Shown here: piece after piece, positions 44,614 through 53,305 of the stretch
Layout: the number at the start of each line of letters is the position of its first letter
How positions within the stretch are numbered: the stretch's first letter is position 1
DNA from: Bacillota bacterium
Lineage (GTDB): Bacteria; Bacillota; Clostridia; Lachnospirales; Lachnospiraceae
DNA: 64,000 bases
Direction: 5' to 3'
Assembly (NCBI GenBank): GCA_023407575.1
Contig: JAEYLX010000069.1
Span: 62,001-126,000, forward strand
Notes under the pieces: generated by a model
Databases searched by the model: none
Seen by the model: only the letters and a program-made list of their open reading frames with translations
What the model was told of the DNA's origin: nothing
Position numbers and translations under genes: made by a program

Positions 44614-44650
44614 AAAAGAGCGAACGGCTTATTCTGCCGTTCGCTCTTTT
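44614..44650 (+). terminator. Terminator after the GH3 gene
   Basis: AAAAGAGCGAACGGC (44614-44628) pairs with GCCGTTCGCTCTTTT (44636-44650), a 15-bp stem with flanking A and T runs. Confidence 0.9.
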
Positions 44651-44815
44651 AGTATGGATATTGATTCATTCTATACACTAGTCACAAATGTTCCCAAGAG
44701 AATTAATCAATATTTGGAATAAATATTGCTGGATTTGCAGTGTGAAAATAATTGGGGGAGTAAATTGTTGTGGTAAATCACACTCTATTATGATAAAATA
44801 CATTAATGATAGTAA

Positions 44816-44922
44816 TAGGGCTTTTTTCCAGATTGACTATCCTACAGATAATAGAGGATAGAATATGGGAAAAGAATTAAATGGAAGAGATTAAGGGGAA
44901 GGAATAATACGGAAAAGCCCTA
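44816..44922 (+). ncRNA. Candidate structured leader before the PAS-GGDEF gene
   Basis: TAGGGCTTTT(TT)CC (44816-44829) pairs with GGAAAAGCCCTA (44911-44922) and encloses about 80 bases containing a hairpin CTATCC/GGATAG (44837-44842, 44856-44861). It lies 56 bases before the cyclase start. It may be a leader RNA with an unknown ligand. The rest of the 390-base gap is AT-rich. Confidence 0.5.
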
Positions 44923-44977
44923 TAAACCGCTTGTTTGTTCATATAGCAAATTTGCATGTTATAAGATTGGGGATAAG

Positions 44978-46390
44978 ATGATGAAACTGATCAGCGATTT
45001 ACAGAGGACTCCCACACTATTGCTGACACTTGTGATATTTCTCATAAGTATTTGTATAATTGTATTCGTTATTATATTACTTTACAGACTTGAAAGCGAA
45101 AAACGAGTGACCAGGGCGATGTTAGAGTTAAAGAAAATAACGAACAGCATTCGTGCGGGTTTAGTTCATTTTATATTTGAAGAAGACGGAAGAATTCTTT
45201 ATGCAAGCAAAGGTTTTTATGATATTCTGGGCTATGATAAAACCATAGTTAAGAGTGAAAATAAGACTACTATTTTTGATTTTGTTGCCTCTGATCATAA
45301 TGAATTTATAAAGAATGTTGAGCTTCAATTGAAGCAGGATACAATCAAATGTGAAGTTCAGATGCTAACAAAAGAGGGTAGCAGGCTTAACATGTTAATG
45401 AACGGTAATAGTACAATGGGTAAGGATGGAAAGCACACCTTATCCGTAGTTTTTGTTGATATAAGTGAACAAAAAGAGATGCAAAATTTGATTTTACTTG
45501 AAGGAGAACGTTATCGAGTAGCAACTGAATTGTCAAAGGATATTCTTTTCGAATACCATATTAAATTGGATCAAATGGTTTACACAGAAAAATACAGGGA
45601 CATGTTCGGTGTTTCTCCAGTTATTCAAAATTATCTTACTAACTGTGAAAATCGCAGAGATATGGTACATCCTGACGATTGGGGTATTTACTTGGAAATA
45701 TGCCAGGAATTACCCACTGGTTCAAGTTTAATTGAATCACAGTTTCGTATTAAGAATATTTTAGGCGAGTATATTTGGTGTCAGATCATGGGTAAAACGA
45801 TTTATGACGATTATAAGAAACCAATCAGAGTCATTGGGAAAATAGTTAACGTGGATTCCCAAAAACGTGAACTGGAAGCACTGGAATACAGGGCAACCAG
45901 AGATCCTCTGACTGGCGTCTATAATAAAGAAGTTACTATAAAGAAGATTGATAAATTTATTTCAGGCAACCCTGGCGGCATACATATGCTGATGTTTGTA
46001 GATTTTGATGACTTCAAAAGTATAAATGATACTTATGGGCATCTTCGTGGAGATAGAGTTCTCATTTATGTGATTAGCCAAATCAAAGAGGTTTTCTCGG
46101 ATGGTGAGATCATTGGCCGTATTGGTGGCGATGAATTCATCGTTTTTGCCGGTAATGTTAGTAACATTGACGAAGTTATAAAGAAAGCAGAAATTCTTAA
46201 AAAGGAACTAAATACAACTTATATGTTTGATGATTATGCTATAGATATATCTGGTAGTATCGGAATTGCGCTATATCCGGATACTGGTAATAATTGCGAG
46301 CAATTAATGGATCATGCAGACAAAGCATTGTATCAAGCCAAGGAACAGGGAAAAAGGGATTATAAGTTATATAGCTCTGTATCTATCTGA
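44978..46390 (+). CDS. PAS-GGDEF diguanylate cyclase
   Basis: 470 aa (ATG 44978; a second ATG at 44981). One membrane helix (about 12-35), two PAS-like domains (about 55-165 and 170-295) and a GGDEF domain with an intact RIGGDEFIV (near 382), making c-di-GMP. An I-site RxxD is not clear. Its end overlaps the convergent SpoVB-like gene by 8 bases. It lies downstream of a structured leader. Confidence 0.92.
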   Translation: MMKLISDLQRTPTLLLTLVIFLISICIIVFVIILLYRLESEKRVTRAMLELKKITNSIRAGLVHFIFEEDGRILYASKGFYDILGYDKTIVKSENKTTIFDFVASDHNEFIKNVELQLKQDTIKCEVQMLTKEGSRLNMLMNGNSTMGKDGKHTLSVVFVDISEQKEMQNLILLEGERYRVATELSKDILFEYHIKLDQMVYTEKYRDMFGVSPVIQNYLTNCENRRDMVHPDDWGIYLEICQELPTGSSLIESQFRIKNILGEYIWCQIMGKTIYDDYKKPIRVIGKIVNVDSQKRELEALEYRATRDPLTGVYNKEVTIKKIDKFISGNPGGIHMLMFVDFDDFKSINDTYGHLRGDRVLIYVISQIKEVFSDGEIIGRIGGDEFIVFAGNVSNIDEVIKKAEILKKELNTTYMFDDYAIDISGSIGIALYPDTGNNCEQLMDHADKALYQAKEQGKRDYKLYSSVSI

Positions 46391-47960
46391 TGTCCCTTTT
46401 TGAGATAGCCCCAGTAATCAATAATAAAATAACGCTAATGACGCATAGCAACATGCAAAAGGTGAGTAAGTAAATCACCCCGCTGATGTGCGTCATTTTT
46501 TGTATGTAATCATAACAGGCTTTCACCATGAAGGAGGATCCTGCTACGATAATTGCAGGCTTTACAAGTGAATTGATGCTATCTAAATTAAAGCGTACTA
46601 GTCGGACCACAGCCATCATATCAAGGGCAGTTACCAGTAATTGACCAATAAGCAAGGCAATAAGATAACCTGTAATTCCATGTGAGGGAATAAGGAATAC
46701 TATTAGAGCAATTTTACATAAGGTTGCAACCACAGAATTAATAAAGGGTACATGGGCTTTACCCAGTCCGTTAATAATACTTGTTAATGTCGTCGCTAAA
46801 TACAGGAAGGGGCATAACCAGGCTAAGATAACGAGATAAGCTCCGGCTGATTTATTATGAAAGACGGTGTAGCCCAAATCCTGACCAAAAACAATGAACA
46901 AACCAGTACTTATAATACCAATAATCAAGCTGTATTTAATTGAGATAGCAGTTGTTCGACCAATTAGCTTATCATTATTAATGGCTTGTGCTTCAGAGAT
47001 TGTAGGTAACAATAACACAGATAGAGCATTGGTGATTGCTGTTGGAAACATAATAAAAGGAATGGACATTCCATTTAGTACTCCGAAGATAACTAGGGAT
47101 TCTTGAGGTGTTAAGCCATATCTTCTAAGCATAGTTGGAATCATGATTGCTTCTATACTATGTAAAATACTAAGTAAAAGTCTGTTTGCAGAGAGTGGTA
47201 CACTTTGACTTAACATATTACGAATAATAGTTCTTCTTCTGTTCGGCTTTGCATTAGCATCAGGGCCAAGTGGAATTAGTTCAGAAGGAGACTTCGTTAA
47301 AAACATGGAGAAAATATTATATGCGCAGGAGACTACCTCACCGATAACTAAGCCGATAACAGCATACTCACAGGTAACTCTCATATCTCCATTTCCTGCA
47401 TAAAGAGCCATTACGTAAACGGCAAATACCCTTACTACCTGTTCCAACAATTGCGTAAAAGCAGGAACACCGGCACTTTTTAGACCATAATAATACCCAT
47501 TAATACAAGCTGTTATACCACAGAACGGGAAAACAATGGACATAATTCGTAACGAGTCAGCACTTCTTATCTCAAGAAGAAAACGGTAGGCAATAAAATC
47601 AGCATTTAAATATACAAGAAGCGAAAGAAAGGCAGCTAAGGAGACCGAAAGGATAACTCCGACCCTAAGAATTTTTGTTACATTTTTAGGATTACGTTTT
47701 CCTATTTCTGCGGCAACTAAGCTAGAGATGGAAGTTTGTATCCCCATAGCATAAACCGTATAACATATGCCATACACAGGAAAGATTAATTGATAAATAC
47801 CTAAGAGCTCGGCATCCATAGTATTTGATAAAAATATTCTATAAAAAAACCCAATAAATCTGGTGGCAAACCCTGCAAATGTTAAAATTAACGTTCCTTT
47901 AACAATGTTATTTCTTCTCATCTTTCTTGCCTGTTGTGCACTAATTACCATTTGTTCCAT
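46383..47960 (-). CDS. SpoVB/MurJ-type polysaccharide flippase
   Basis: 525 aa with about 14 membrane helices and a basic N-terminus (ARKMRRNNIVKG). The MOP-superfamily pattern FAGFATRFIGFFYRIFLSN and QTSISSLVAAEIGKRN matches the SpoVB/YtgP-type transporters, which move lipid-linked polysaccharide or peptidoglycan precursors. In sporulating bacteria SpoVB is needed for cortex synthesis, but several paralogues exist, so a specific role is uncertain. AAGGA lies upstream of the start. The 259-base gap to iscR contains its promoter and the IscR promoter. Confidence 0.85.
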   Translation of the reverse strand: MEQMVISAQQARKMRRNNIVKGTLILTFAGFATRFIGFFYRIFLSNTMDAELLGIYQLIFPVYGICYTVYAMGIQTSISSLVAAEIGKRNPKNVTKILRVGVILSVSLAAFLSLLVYLNADFIAYRFLLEIRSADSLRIMSIVFPFCGITACINGYYYGLKSAGVPAFTQLLEQVVRVFAVYVMALYAGNGDMRVTCEYAVIGLVIGEVVSCAYNIFSMFLTKSPSELIPLGPDANAKPNRRRTIIRNMLSQSVPLSANRLLLSILHSIEAIMIPTMLRRYGLTPQESLVIFGVLNGMSIPFIMFPTAITNALSVLLLPTISEAQAINNDKLIGRTTAISIKYSLIIGIISTGLFIVFGQDLGYTVFHNKSAGAYLVILAWLCPFLYLATTLTSIINGLGKAHVPFINSVVATLCKIALIVFLIPSHGITGYLIALLIGQLLVTALDMMAVVRLVRFNLDSINSLVKPAIIVAGSSFMVKACYDYIQKMTHISGVIYLLTFCMLLCVISVILLLITGAISKRDIR

Positions 47961-48095
47961 ACAATTGATCCTTGTTTATTCTACTCTATGTATATATATT
48001 GTCTTCTTTAATAACTTATGTTAGGGAATAAAGATAGTTATATCCTAAATTAAATAGAGGATGGAAATAGTAAAAGTAGTAATATTAAGTAGAAA

Positions 48096-48129
48096 GTCTA
48101 TTGACACTATATAGACAAAGTGCTATATT
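48096..48129 (+). promoter_or_regulatory. iscR promoter with an inverted repeat over the -35
   Basis: TTGACA (48101-48106), 17 bases, TATATT (48124-48129). GTCTAT (48096-48101) and ATAGAC (48111-48116) form a dyad over the -35. Auto-repression by IscR is the obvious reading, but the binding protein is inferred. Confidence 0.75.
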
Positions 48130-48219
48130 TAAATCCAAGTATTTTGATAGGAAATAAAATAGTAGGAATTAAGATATAATAAAAAGATATAGCCTTTATA
48201 AGGCGGAATGGAGGTTATT

Positions 48220-48693
48220 ATGAAGCTATCTACCAAAGGTAGATACGGATTAAGTGCGATACTTGACCTTGCAGTCCATGAAGAAGAGGAAGCAGTAGCT
48301 TTAAGCCAAATAGCAGATCGACAGGATATTTCAATTAATTATCTAGAGCAATTAATTGCGAAATTAAAAAAAGCAGGTATTGTTCATAGTATTAGAGGTG
48401 CTCAAGGTGGATATAAGCTTGCAGTAGCGCCGGAGAAGATATCTGTTGGTGATATTCTAAGAGCGTTGGAAGGAGATTTAAGCCCAGTAGATTGTTGTGT
48501 AATTAACAATGGGGAAAGTAACTGCAGTGGCTCTGATTCCTGTGTAACAAAATATGTTTGGAAGCGTATTAGTGATAGTATAAACGGTGCTGTTGATGGT
48601 ATTATGTTGTCGGATCTTGTTGCAGAAAGCAAGAAAGTTCAACCTTCCAAAATAGAAGGAGACCCGAAAGCAAAGCAGACCTGCGGAATGTAA
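48220..48693 (+). CDS. iscR: Rrf2-family iron-sulfur regulator IscR-like
   Basis: 157 aa from ATG 48220, with GGAGG upstream. The N-terminal winged helix MKLSTKGRYGLSAILDLAVH (then EEEEAVALSQIA) and the RGAQGGYKLA motif are classic Rrf2. The cysteines in PVDCCVINNGESNCSGSDSC can bind a [2Fe-2S] cluster, so it can sense cluster supply. It heads the isc operon and is likely autoregulated from the upstream dyad. Confidence 0.93.
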   Translation: MKLSTKGRYGLSAILDLAVHEEEEAVALSQIADRQDISINYLEQLIAKLKKAGIVHSIRGAQGGYKLAVAPEKISVGDILRALEGDLSPVDCCVINNGESNCSGSDSCVTKYVWKRISDSINGAVDGIMLSDLVAESKKVQPSKIEGDPKAKQTCGM

Positions 48694-48758
48694 GAGTTAG
48701 ATAATAAAATTAAGCAAAGATAAGTCATAATTATAATTATAAATTAGGAGATGGCAAC

Positions 48759-49937
48759 ATGGAGAAGAAGATATATCTTGACAATGCAGCAACTACAAAA
48801 ACAAGGCCAGAGGTAGTTGAAACGATGCTCCCTTACTTTACAGAGTTGTATGGTAATCCATCAAGCGTATATGAATTTGCAGCACAGAATAAAAAGGCAG
48901 TGGATGATGCGAGAACAAAAATTGCCAATGTAATAGGTGCTGATACTTCAGAAATATATTTTACTGCTGGTGGTACTGAATCTGATAACTGGGCAATTAA
49001 GGCGGTAGTCGAAGCCTATGCAGCAAAGGGAAATCATATCATAACCACAAAATTTGAGCATCATGCGATTTTGCACACTTGTGAATATATGGAGAAGCAT
49101 GGTATTGATGTTACCTATGTGGATGTAGATGAATATGGCATAGTTAAGTTAGATCAGTTGGAACAGGCGATTCGCCCGACAACAATATTAATATCGGTCA
49201 TGTTTGCAAATAATGAAATTGGTACAATCCAACCAATTAAAGAAATTGGTGAGATTGCAAAGAAGCATGATGTGTTGTTCCATACGGATGCAGTACAAGC
49301 TTTTGGTCAGGTACCAATTGATGTAAATGAAATGAATATTAGCATGTTAAGCGCAAGTGCTCATAAATTAAATGGTCCAAAAGGCATTGGTCTTCTCTAT
49401 ATAAGAAAAGGTGTAAAAATTCGCTCCTATGTTCATGGCGGTGCACAGGAGAGACAGCGAAGAGCTGGAACAGAGAATGTACCAGGTATTGTTGGATTTG
49501 GTAAAGCAGCAGAAATTGCTTTGGCAACAATGGAAGAAAGAGCAAACAAAGAGAAAAAGCTTAGAGATTTATTAATTGCTAGAATTCTTGATGAAGTTCC
49601 TTATGTACGTGTAAATGGTGACAAAGCAAGAAGATTGCCTAATAACATTAATTTTAGCTTCCAGTTCATTGAAGGTGAATCCCTATTAATCATGCTTGAT
49701 ATGAACAATATCTGTGCGTCCAGTGGATCTGCGTGTACCTCGGGTTCTTTAGATCCGTCCCATGTACTTCTGGCGATTGGGTTACCCCATGAAATTGCGC
49801 ATGGTTCTTTGCGTCTAACGCTAAGTGATGAAAACACAGAGGAAGAAATTAATTATACGGTTGATAGAATTAAGGAAATTGTTACAAAACTGCGTAACAT
49901 GTCTCCGCTTTATGAGGATTTTGTTAAGAAGAGATAG
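48759..49937 (+). CDS. iscS: Cysteine desulfurase (IscS/NifS type)
   Basis: 392 aa. A PLP enzyme that takes sulfur from cysteine and forwards it to IscU and to tRNA thiolation. Features: YLDNAATTKTRPEV start, HVDAVQ-type FHTDAVQAFGQ, the PLP lysine in SASAHKLNGPKGIG, and the catalytic Cys loop SSGSACTSGSLDPSHVL. The order iscR-iscS-iscU-mnmA is compact, and all are on the same strand. Confidence 0.96.
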   Translation: MEKKIYLDNAATTKTRPEVVETMLPYFTELYGNPSSVYEFAAQNKKAVDDARTKIANVIGADTSEIYFTAGGTESDNWAIKAVVEAYAAKGNHIITTKFEHHAILHTCEYMEKHGIDVTYVDVDEYGIVKLDQLEQAIRPTTILISVMFANNEIGTIQPIKEIGEIAKKHDVLFHTDAVQAFGQVPIDVNEMNISMLSASAHKLNGPKGIGLLYIRKGVKIRSYVHGGAQERQRRAGTENVPGIVGFGKAAEIALATMEERANKEKKLRDLLIARILDEVPYVRVNGDKARRLPNNINFSFQFIEGESLLIMLDMNNICASSGSACTSGSLDPSHVLLAIGLPHEIAHGSLRLTLSDENTEEEINYTVDRIKEIVTKLRNMSPLYEDFVKKR

Positions 49938-49991
49938 GATGCTGTGCTAAAACACTGATTGTTGATATACAGAAATATTGGAGGAAGAATT

Positions 49992-50429
49992 ATGTATACA
50001 GAAAAAGTTATGGATCATTTTACAAACCCTAGAAATGTGGGGGAAATTGAGAACGCAAGCGGTGTTGGTACCGTTGGTAATGCAAAATGCGGCGATATCA
50101 TGAGAATTTATCTTGATATAGATGAAGTAGGTATTATAAATGATGTTAAATTTAAAACCTTTGGCTGTGGAGCAGCAGTAGCGACCAGTAGTATGGCTAC
50201 AGAGCTTGTAAAAGGAAAGACTGTTGAAGAAGCTTTAATGGTTACAAATAAAGCCGTTATGGAAGCACTTGACGGACTTCCACCAGTTAAGGTACATTGT
50301 TCTTTACTTGCGGAGGAAGCAATCCATGCTGCTCTCTGGGATTATGCTGAAAGAAAAGGAATTAAAATAGAGGGCTTGCAAAAGCCAAAGTCCGATATAC
50401 ATGAGGAAGAGGAGACAATAGAGTATTAA
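49992..50429 (+). CDS. iscU: Iron-sulfur cluster scaffold protein IscU/NifU-N
   Basis: 145 aa from ATG 49992 (GGAGGAAG before). Three conserved Cys: KCGD, FGCGAAVATSS and VHCSLLAEEAIHAAL. The Asp of CGD controls cluster release. It has the typical short C-terminal acidic tail. It assembles Fe-S clusters on the sulfur from IscS. Confidence 0.95.
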   Translation: MYTEKVMDHFTNPRNVGEIENASGVGTVGNAKCGDIMRIYLDIDEVGIINDVKFKTFGCGAAVATSSMATELVKGKTVEEALMVTNKAVMEALDGLPPVKVHCSLLAEEAIHAALWDYAERKGIKIEGLQKPKSDIHEEEETIEY

Positions 50430-50610
50430 ATTTATTGCTTCGAAGTCCGATTACCTTTGACGAATATAGAATGGATAGAATATACACATATTTTTCGAGA
50501 ATACTTGATGTTGTTGTGATACTATTCATTGAAGTAATTATTCGGAAAGAGAGTGTCGTAAGTAAAGCACTTTCTTTAATTTAACAACTTAGATTATAAT
50601 GGAGAAATGC

Positions 50611-51720
50611 ATGGAAAAAGTAGTAGTGGGTATGTCTGGTGGAGTTGACTCTTCCGTAGCAGCATATCTGTTAAAAGAACAAGGATATGATGTAATCGGT
50701 ATTACCATGCAGATATGGCAGGACGAGGATGTCTGTTCTATGGAAGAAAAGGGTGGATGCTGTGGTCTAAGTGCAGTTGAAGATGCAAGAAGAGTGGCGT
50801 CAGCTCTTGATATCCCTTATTATGTAATGAATTTTAAAAACGAATTTAAAGAAAATGTAATAGATTATTTTGTTGCGGAATATCTGCAAGCAAGAACACC
50901 AAATCCTTGCATTGCTTGTAATCGCTATGTGAAATGGGAATCTTTGCTTAAGAGATCCTTAGATATTGGTGCAGATTATATTGCTACCGGTCATTATTCC
51001 AGTATAGCAAAATTACCGAATGGAAGATTTGCTATTAAAAAATCAGTAACTCAAGCTAAGGATCAAACCTATGCTTTATATAATCTGACCCAGCATCAGC
51101 TTTCACATACTATAATGCCAGTAGGTGAGTACACCAAGGATAAGATTCGAGAAATTGCGCTTTCACTGAACCTTCCCATAGCAAATAAACCAGATAGTCA
51201 GGAAATCTGTTTTATTCCAGACCAGGACTATGCAGGATTTATTACCGATTACCTGAAGGAAAAGAACCAGATGCAAGACTTGTCTCTTAAGACGAGTGGT
51301 CTTGTACCAGGTAATTATTTGAACACAGCAGGAGAAATCATTGGTAAGCATCGTGGTTTAGTTCACTATACAGTTGGACAGAGAAAAGGACTTGGCATTG
51401 CAATGGGACAACCTATGTTTGTTGTGGAATTAAAACCGGAGACAAATGAGGTGGTACTTGGAAATGCAAATGAAGTGTTCTCCGATAAATTATATGCAAA
51501 TAACCTGAACTTTATGGCAATTGAGGATTTGGACGGTGAGATAGAAGTTGAAGCTAAAATCAGATACAGCCATAAGGGTGCAAGGTGCAGAATTAAGAAG
51601 ACTGCACAGGATGAACTGGTTTGTATTTTTGAAGAACCACAGCGTGCGATTACCCCAGGACAGGCAGTTGTTTTCTATGAGGGAGACTACGTACTTGGTG
51701 GCGGAACCATAATGAAATAG
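50611..51720 (+). CDS. mnmA: tRNA-specific 2-thiouridylase
   Basis: 369 aa from ATG 50611, 6 bases after GGAG; the in-frame ATG at 50599 has no site. PP-loop GMSGGVDSSVAAYLL binds ATP; catalytic Cys in NPCIACNRYVKW and the second Cys in SQEICFIPD. It thiolates U34 of tRNA-Lys, -Glu and -Gln using sulfur from the upstream IscS. It follows iscU by 180 bases, a gap with no clear structure. Confidence 0.95.
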   Translation: MEKVVVGMSGGVDSSVAAYLLKEQGYDVIGITMQIWQDEDVCSMEEKGGCCGLSAVEDARRVASALDIPYYVMNFKNEFKENVIDYFVAEYLQARTPNPCIACNRYVKWESLLKRSLDIGADYIATGHYSSIAKLPNGRFAIKKSVTQAKDQTYALYNLTQHQLSHTIMPVGEYTKDKIREIALSLNLPIANKPDSQEICFIPDQDYAGFITDYLKEKNQMQDLSLKTSGLVPGNYLNTAGEIIGKHRGLVHYTVGQRKGLGIAMGQPMFVVELKPETNEVVLGNANEVFSDKLYANNLNFMAIEDLDGEIEVEAKIRYSHKGARCRIKKTAQDELVCIFEEPQRAITPGQAVVFYEGDYVLGGGTIMK

Positions 51721-51742
51721 GAATGATTATTCATATATATAA

Positions 51743-51847
51743 AGAACAGAAAGAACGGATAAACATTTCCCCACACAGATTGAAAGACATTTTGTCTGTC
51801 AAACTGTACATTTGGGGAAACGTTTATCCGTTCTTTCTTGTGGTTCT
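51743..51847. repeat. Giant nested hairpin between mnmA and the GNAT gene
   Basis: Arms 51748-51773 and 51813-51838 (26 nt each) pair at 25 positions; the single mismatch is A-C. Outside them AGAAC/GTTCT (51743-51747, 51843-51847) extend the stem past a bulge. The loop itself folds (AGAC...GTCT, ACAG...CTGT). It lies between converging genes, so it may be a bidirectional terminator; the size is unusual. Confidence 0.8.
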
Positions 51848-51864
51848 AAAAGGTTAGAAAATAA

Positions 51865-52338
51865 TTAATTAAATCTCATTAAATAATGAGTTACTGTTTC
51901 AGCATATGTTTCAAATCCAAACCGCTTATATAAATTTTGAGCTGGATTAGTTTTAAATACCTTTAAAAATATTGGTTTCTTTTTTTCTATGGAAAGTGCA
52001 GTTATATATTGCAAATATAAGGAGCCTATTCCCTGATGCTGGGCTATTCCAATCATTTGAATTGATATTTCATCTATTCTATCTATTCCTTCGTTATATG
52101 ATAGAAAACCAACAATAACATCATTTAATATTATTTTTTTAAAACAAGAGTCTTTAATTGTCTTAGTAAATATCGCTGTATTCATATCAATTTGTGTATT
52201 CTCAACCCATCCTCCGTAATGTTCATCCACATACGTTTTGTAGCAGGTTCTTTTAACATTGATATAATATTCCAAATCATTATGATTTACATTTTGTAAT
52301 AGGAATCCATGATTTTTTAGTTCATCAGTTAATAACAT
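51865..52338 (-). CDS. GNAT-family N-acetyltransferase
   Basis: 157 aa. The acetyl-CoA site pattern QMIGIAQHQGIGSLYLQYI (R/QxxGxG/A with Q-H-Q-G-I-G) and the C-terminal YKRFGFETYAETVTHYLM are typical of GNAT enzymes. Acetyl acceptor unknown. A GTTAGGAGCC site precedes ATG 52338. Neighbours give no clue. Confidence 0.85.
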   Translation of the reverse strand: MLLTDELKNHGFLLQNVNHNDLEYYINVKRTCYKTYVDEHYGGWVENTQIDMNTAIFTKTIKDSCFKKIILNDVIVGFLSYNEGIDRIDEISIQMIGIAQHQGIGSLYLQYITALSIEKKKPIFLKVFKTNPAQNLYKRFGFETYAETVTHYLMRFN

Positions 52339-52389
52339 AAAGGCTCCTAACGCATAAAAGTATATAAATTAATATAAAAGGAAATGCTT

Positions 52390-53205
52390 TTAAATCTTCT
52401 CAAACACGGGCTTTCCCTGTTCAAAAGTAGCATAATATTTAAAACCGCAGCTTTTTAGTAGGTCAGGTACTACAGGAAAGTCGTAGGCGAGGTGTTCTGG
52501 TTTATGACCATCAGAGCCAACTGTGATTATCTCACCGCCCAGTTCTTTATAACGGAGAAGTAATTCTGGTTTGGGATGTGCATAGCCCAGACCATATTTA
52601 AGGCCTGCTGTGTTGATTTCAATTCCTTTTCCATAGGAAATAATTGTTTTTAAGGCTTCCTCCAATATATCAGCATAGTCAGAATAGGCATAGTCAATTT
52701 TATGTTCCTTTTGACCGGGAATATATCGAATAATATAATCCAGGTGACCATAGACATGAAAACCTTGGAACGCTTTGCAATTATCAATAATGGATTGAAA
52801 ATAATCATTAATTCCCTGGGCTGTTGTACGGCTTTCCCAATAGGCAGGATAGTAGGGATCTAAACAATTTACCACATGGGAGGAACCAATAATAAAATCA
52901 AAGTTATAATTATTGATAGTATCATATAATTTGCTTCCAAGATGTGGCTGTAATCCTAATTCAACACCAGTCAGGATTTGTAGTTTTTTCTTGTAACGGT
53001 CTTTTAATTCCTCCAGTTTTTTGAAATAAGCAACTGGATCAAATACAAAGCGAAGGTCACTCTCTTTAGGATAATCGTAATCCATATGATCAGTAAAGCA
53101 AAGTTTCCTAAGCCCCAATTCTATTGCACGTTCTATCATTTGTTCCATTGGAGTTACTGAATCACTGGAGAAATCAGAGTGAACGTGGTAATCTGCAATT
53201 ATCAT
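52390..53205 (-). CDS. hisJ: PHP-domain histidinol-phosphatase
   Basis: 271 aa. The PHP metal-binding motifs are HVHSDFSSDS (N-terminus), CFTDHMDYD, GVELGLQP, IIGSSHVVN, HVYGHLDYI and GSDGHKPEHL. This is the HisJ/HisK-type enzyme that hydrolyses histidinol phosphate in histidine synthesis, although a general PHP phosphatase is possible, because no other his gene is in the window. GAAAGGAG precedes ATG. Confidence 0.85.
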   Translation of the reverse strand: MIIADYHVHSDFSSDSVTPMEQMIERAIELGLRKLCFTDHMDYDYPKESDLRFVFDPVAYFKKLEELKDRYKKKLQILTGVELGLQPHLGSKLYDTINNYNFDFIIGSSHVVNCLDPYYPAYWESRTTAQGINDYFQSIIDNCKAFQGFHVYGHLDYIIRYIPGQKEHKIDYAYSDYADILEEALKTIISYGKGIEINTAGLKYGLGYAHPKPELLLRYKELGGEIITVGSDGHKPEHLAYDFPVVPDLLKSCGFKYYATFEQGKPVFEKI

Positions 53206-53305
53206 TTATTTCTCCTTTCAGATATAAACTTTTAATCAACCTACAGCCCTTCAAGTTAAGCAATATTATATTAAAACTTTTGTCTTATTGTAGTATTATT
53301 TTATA

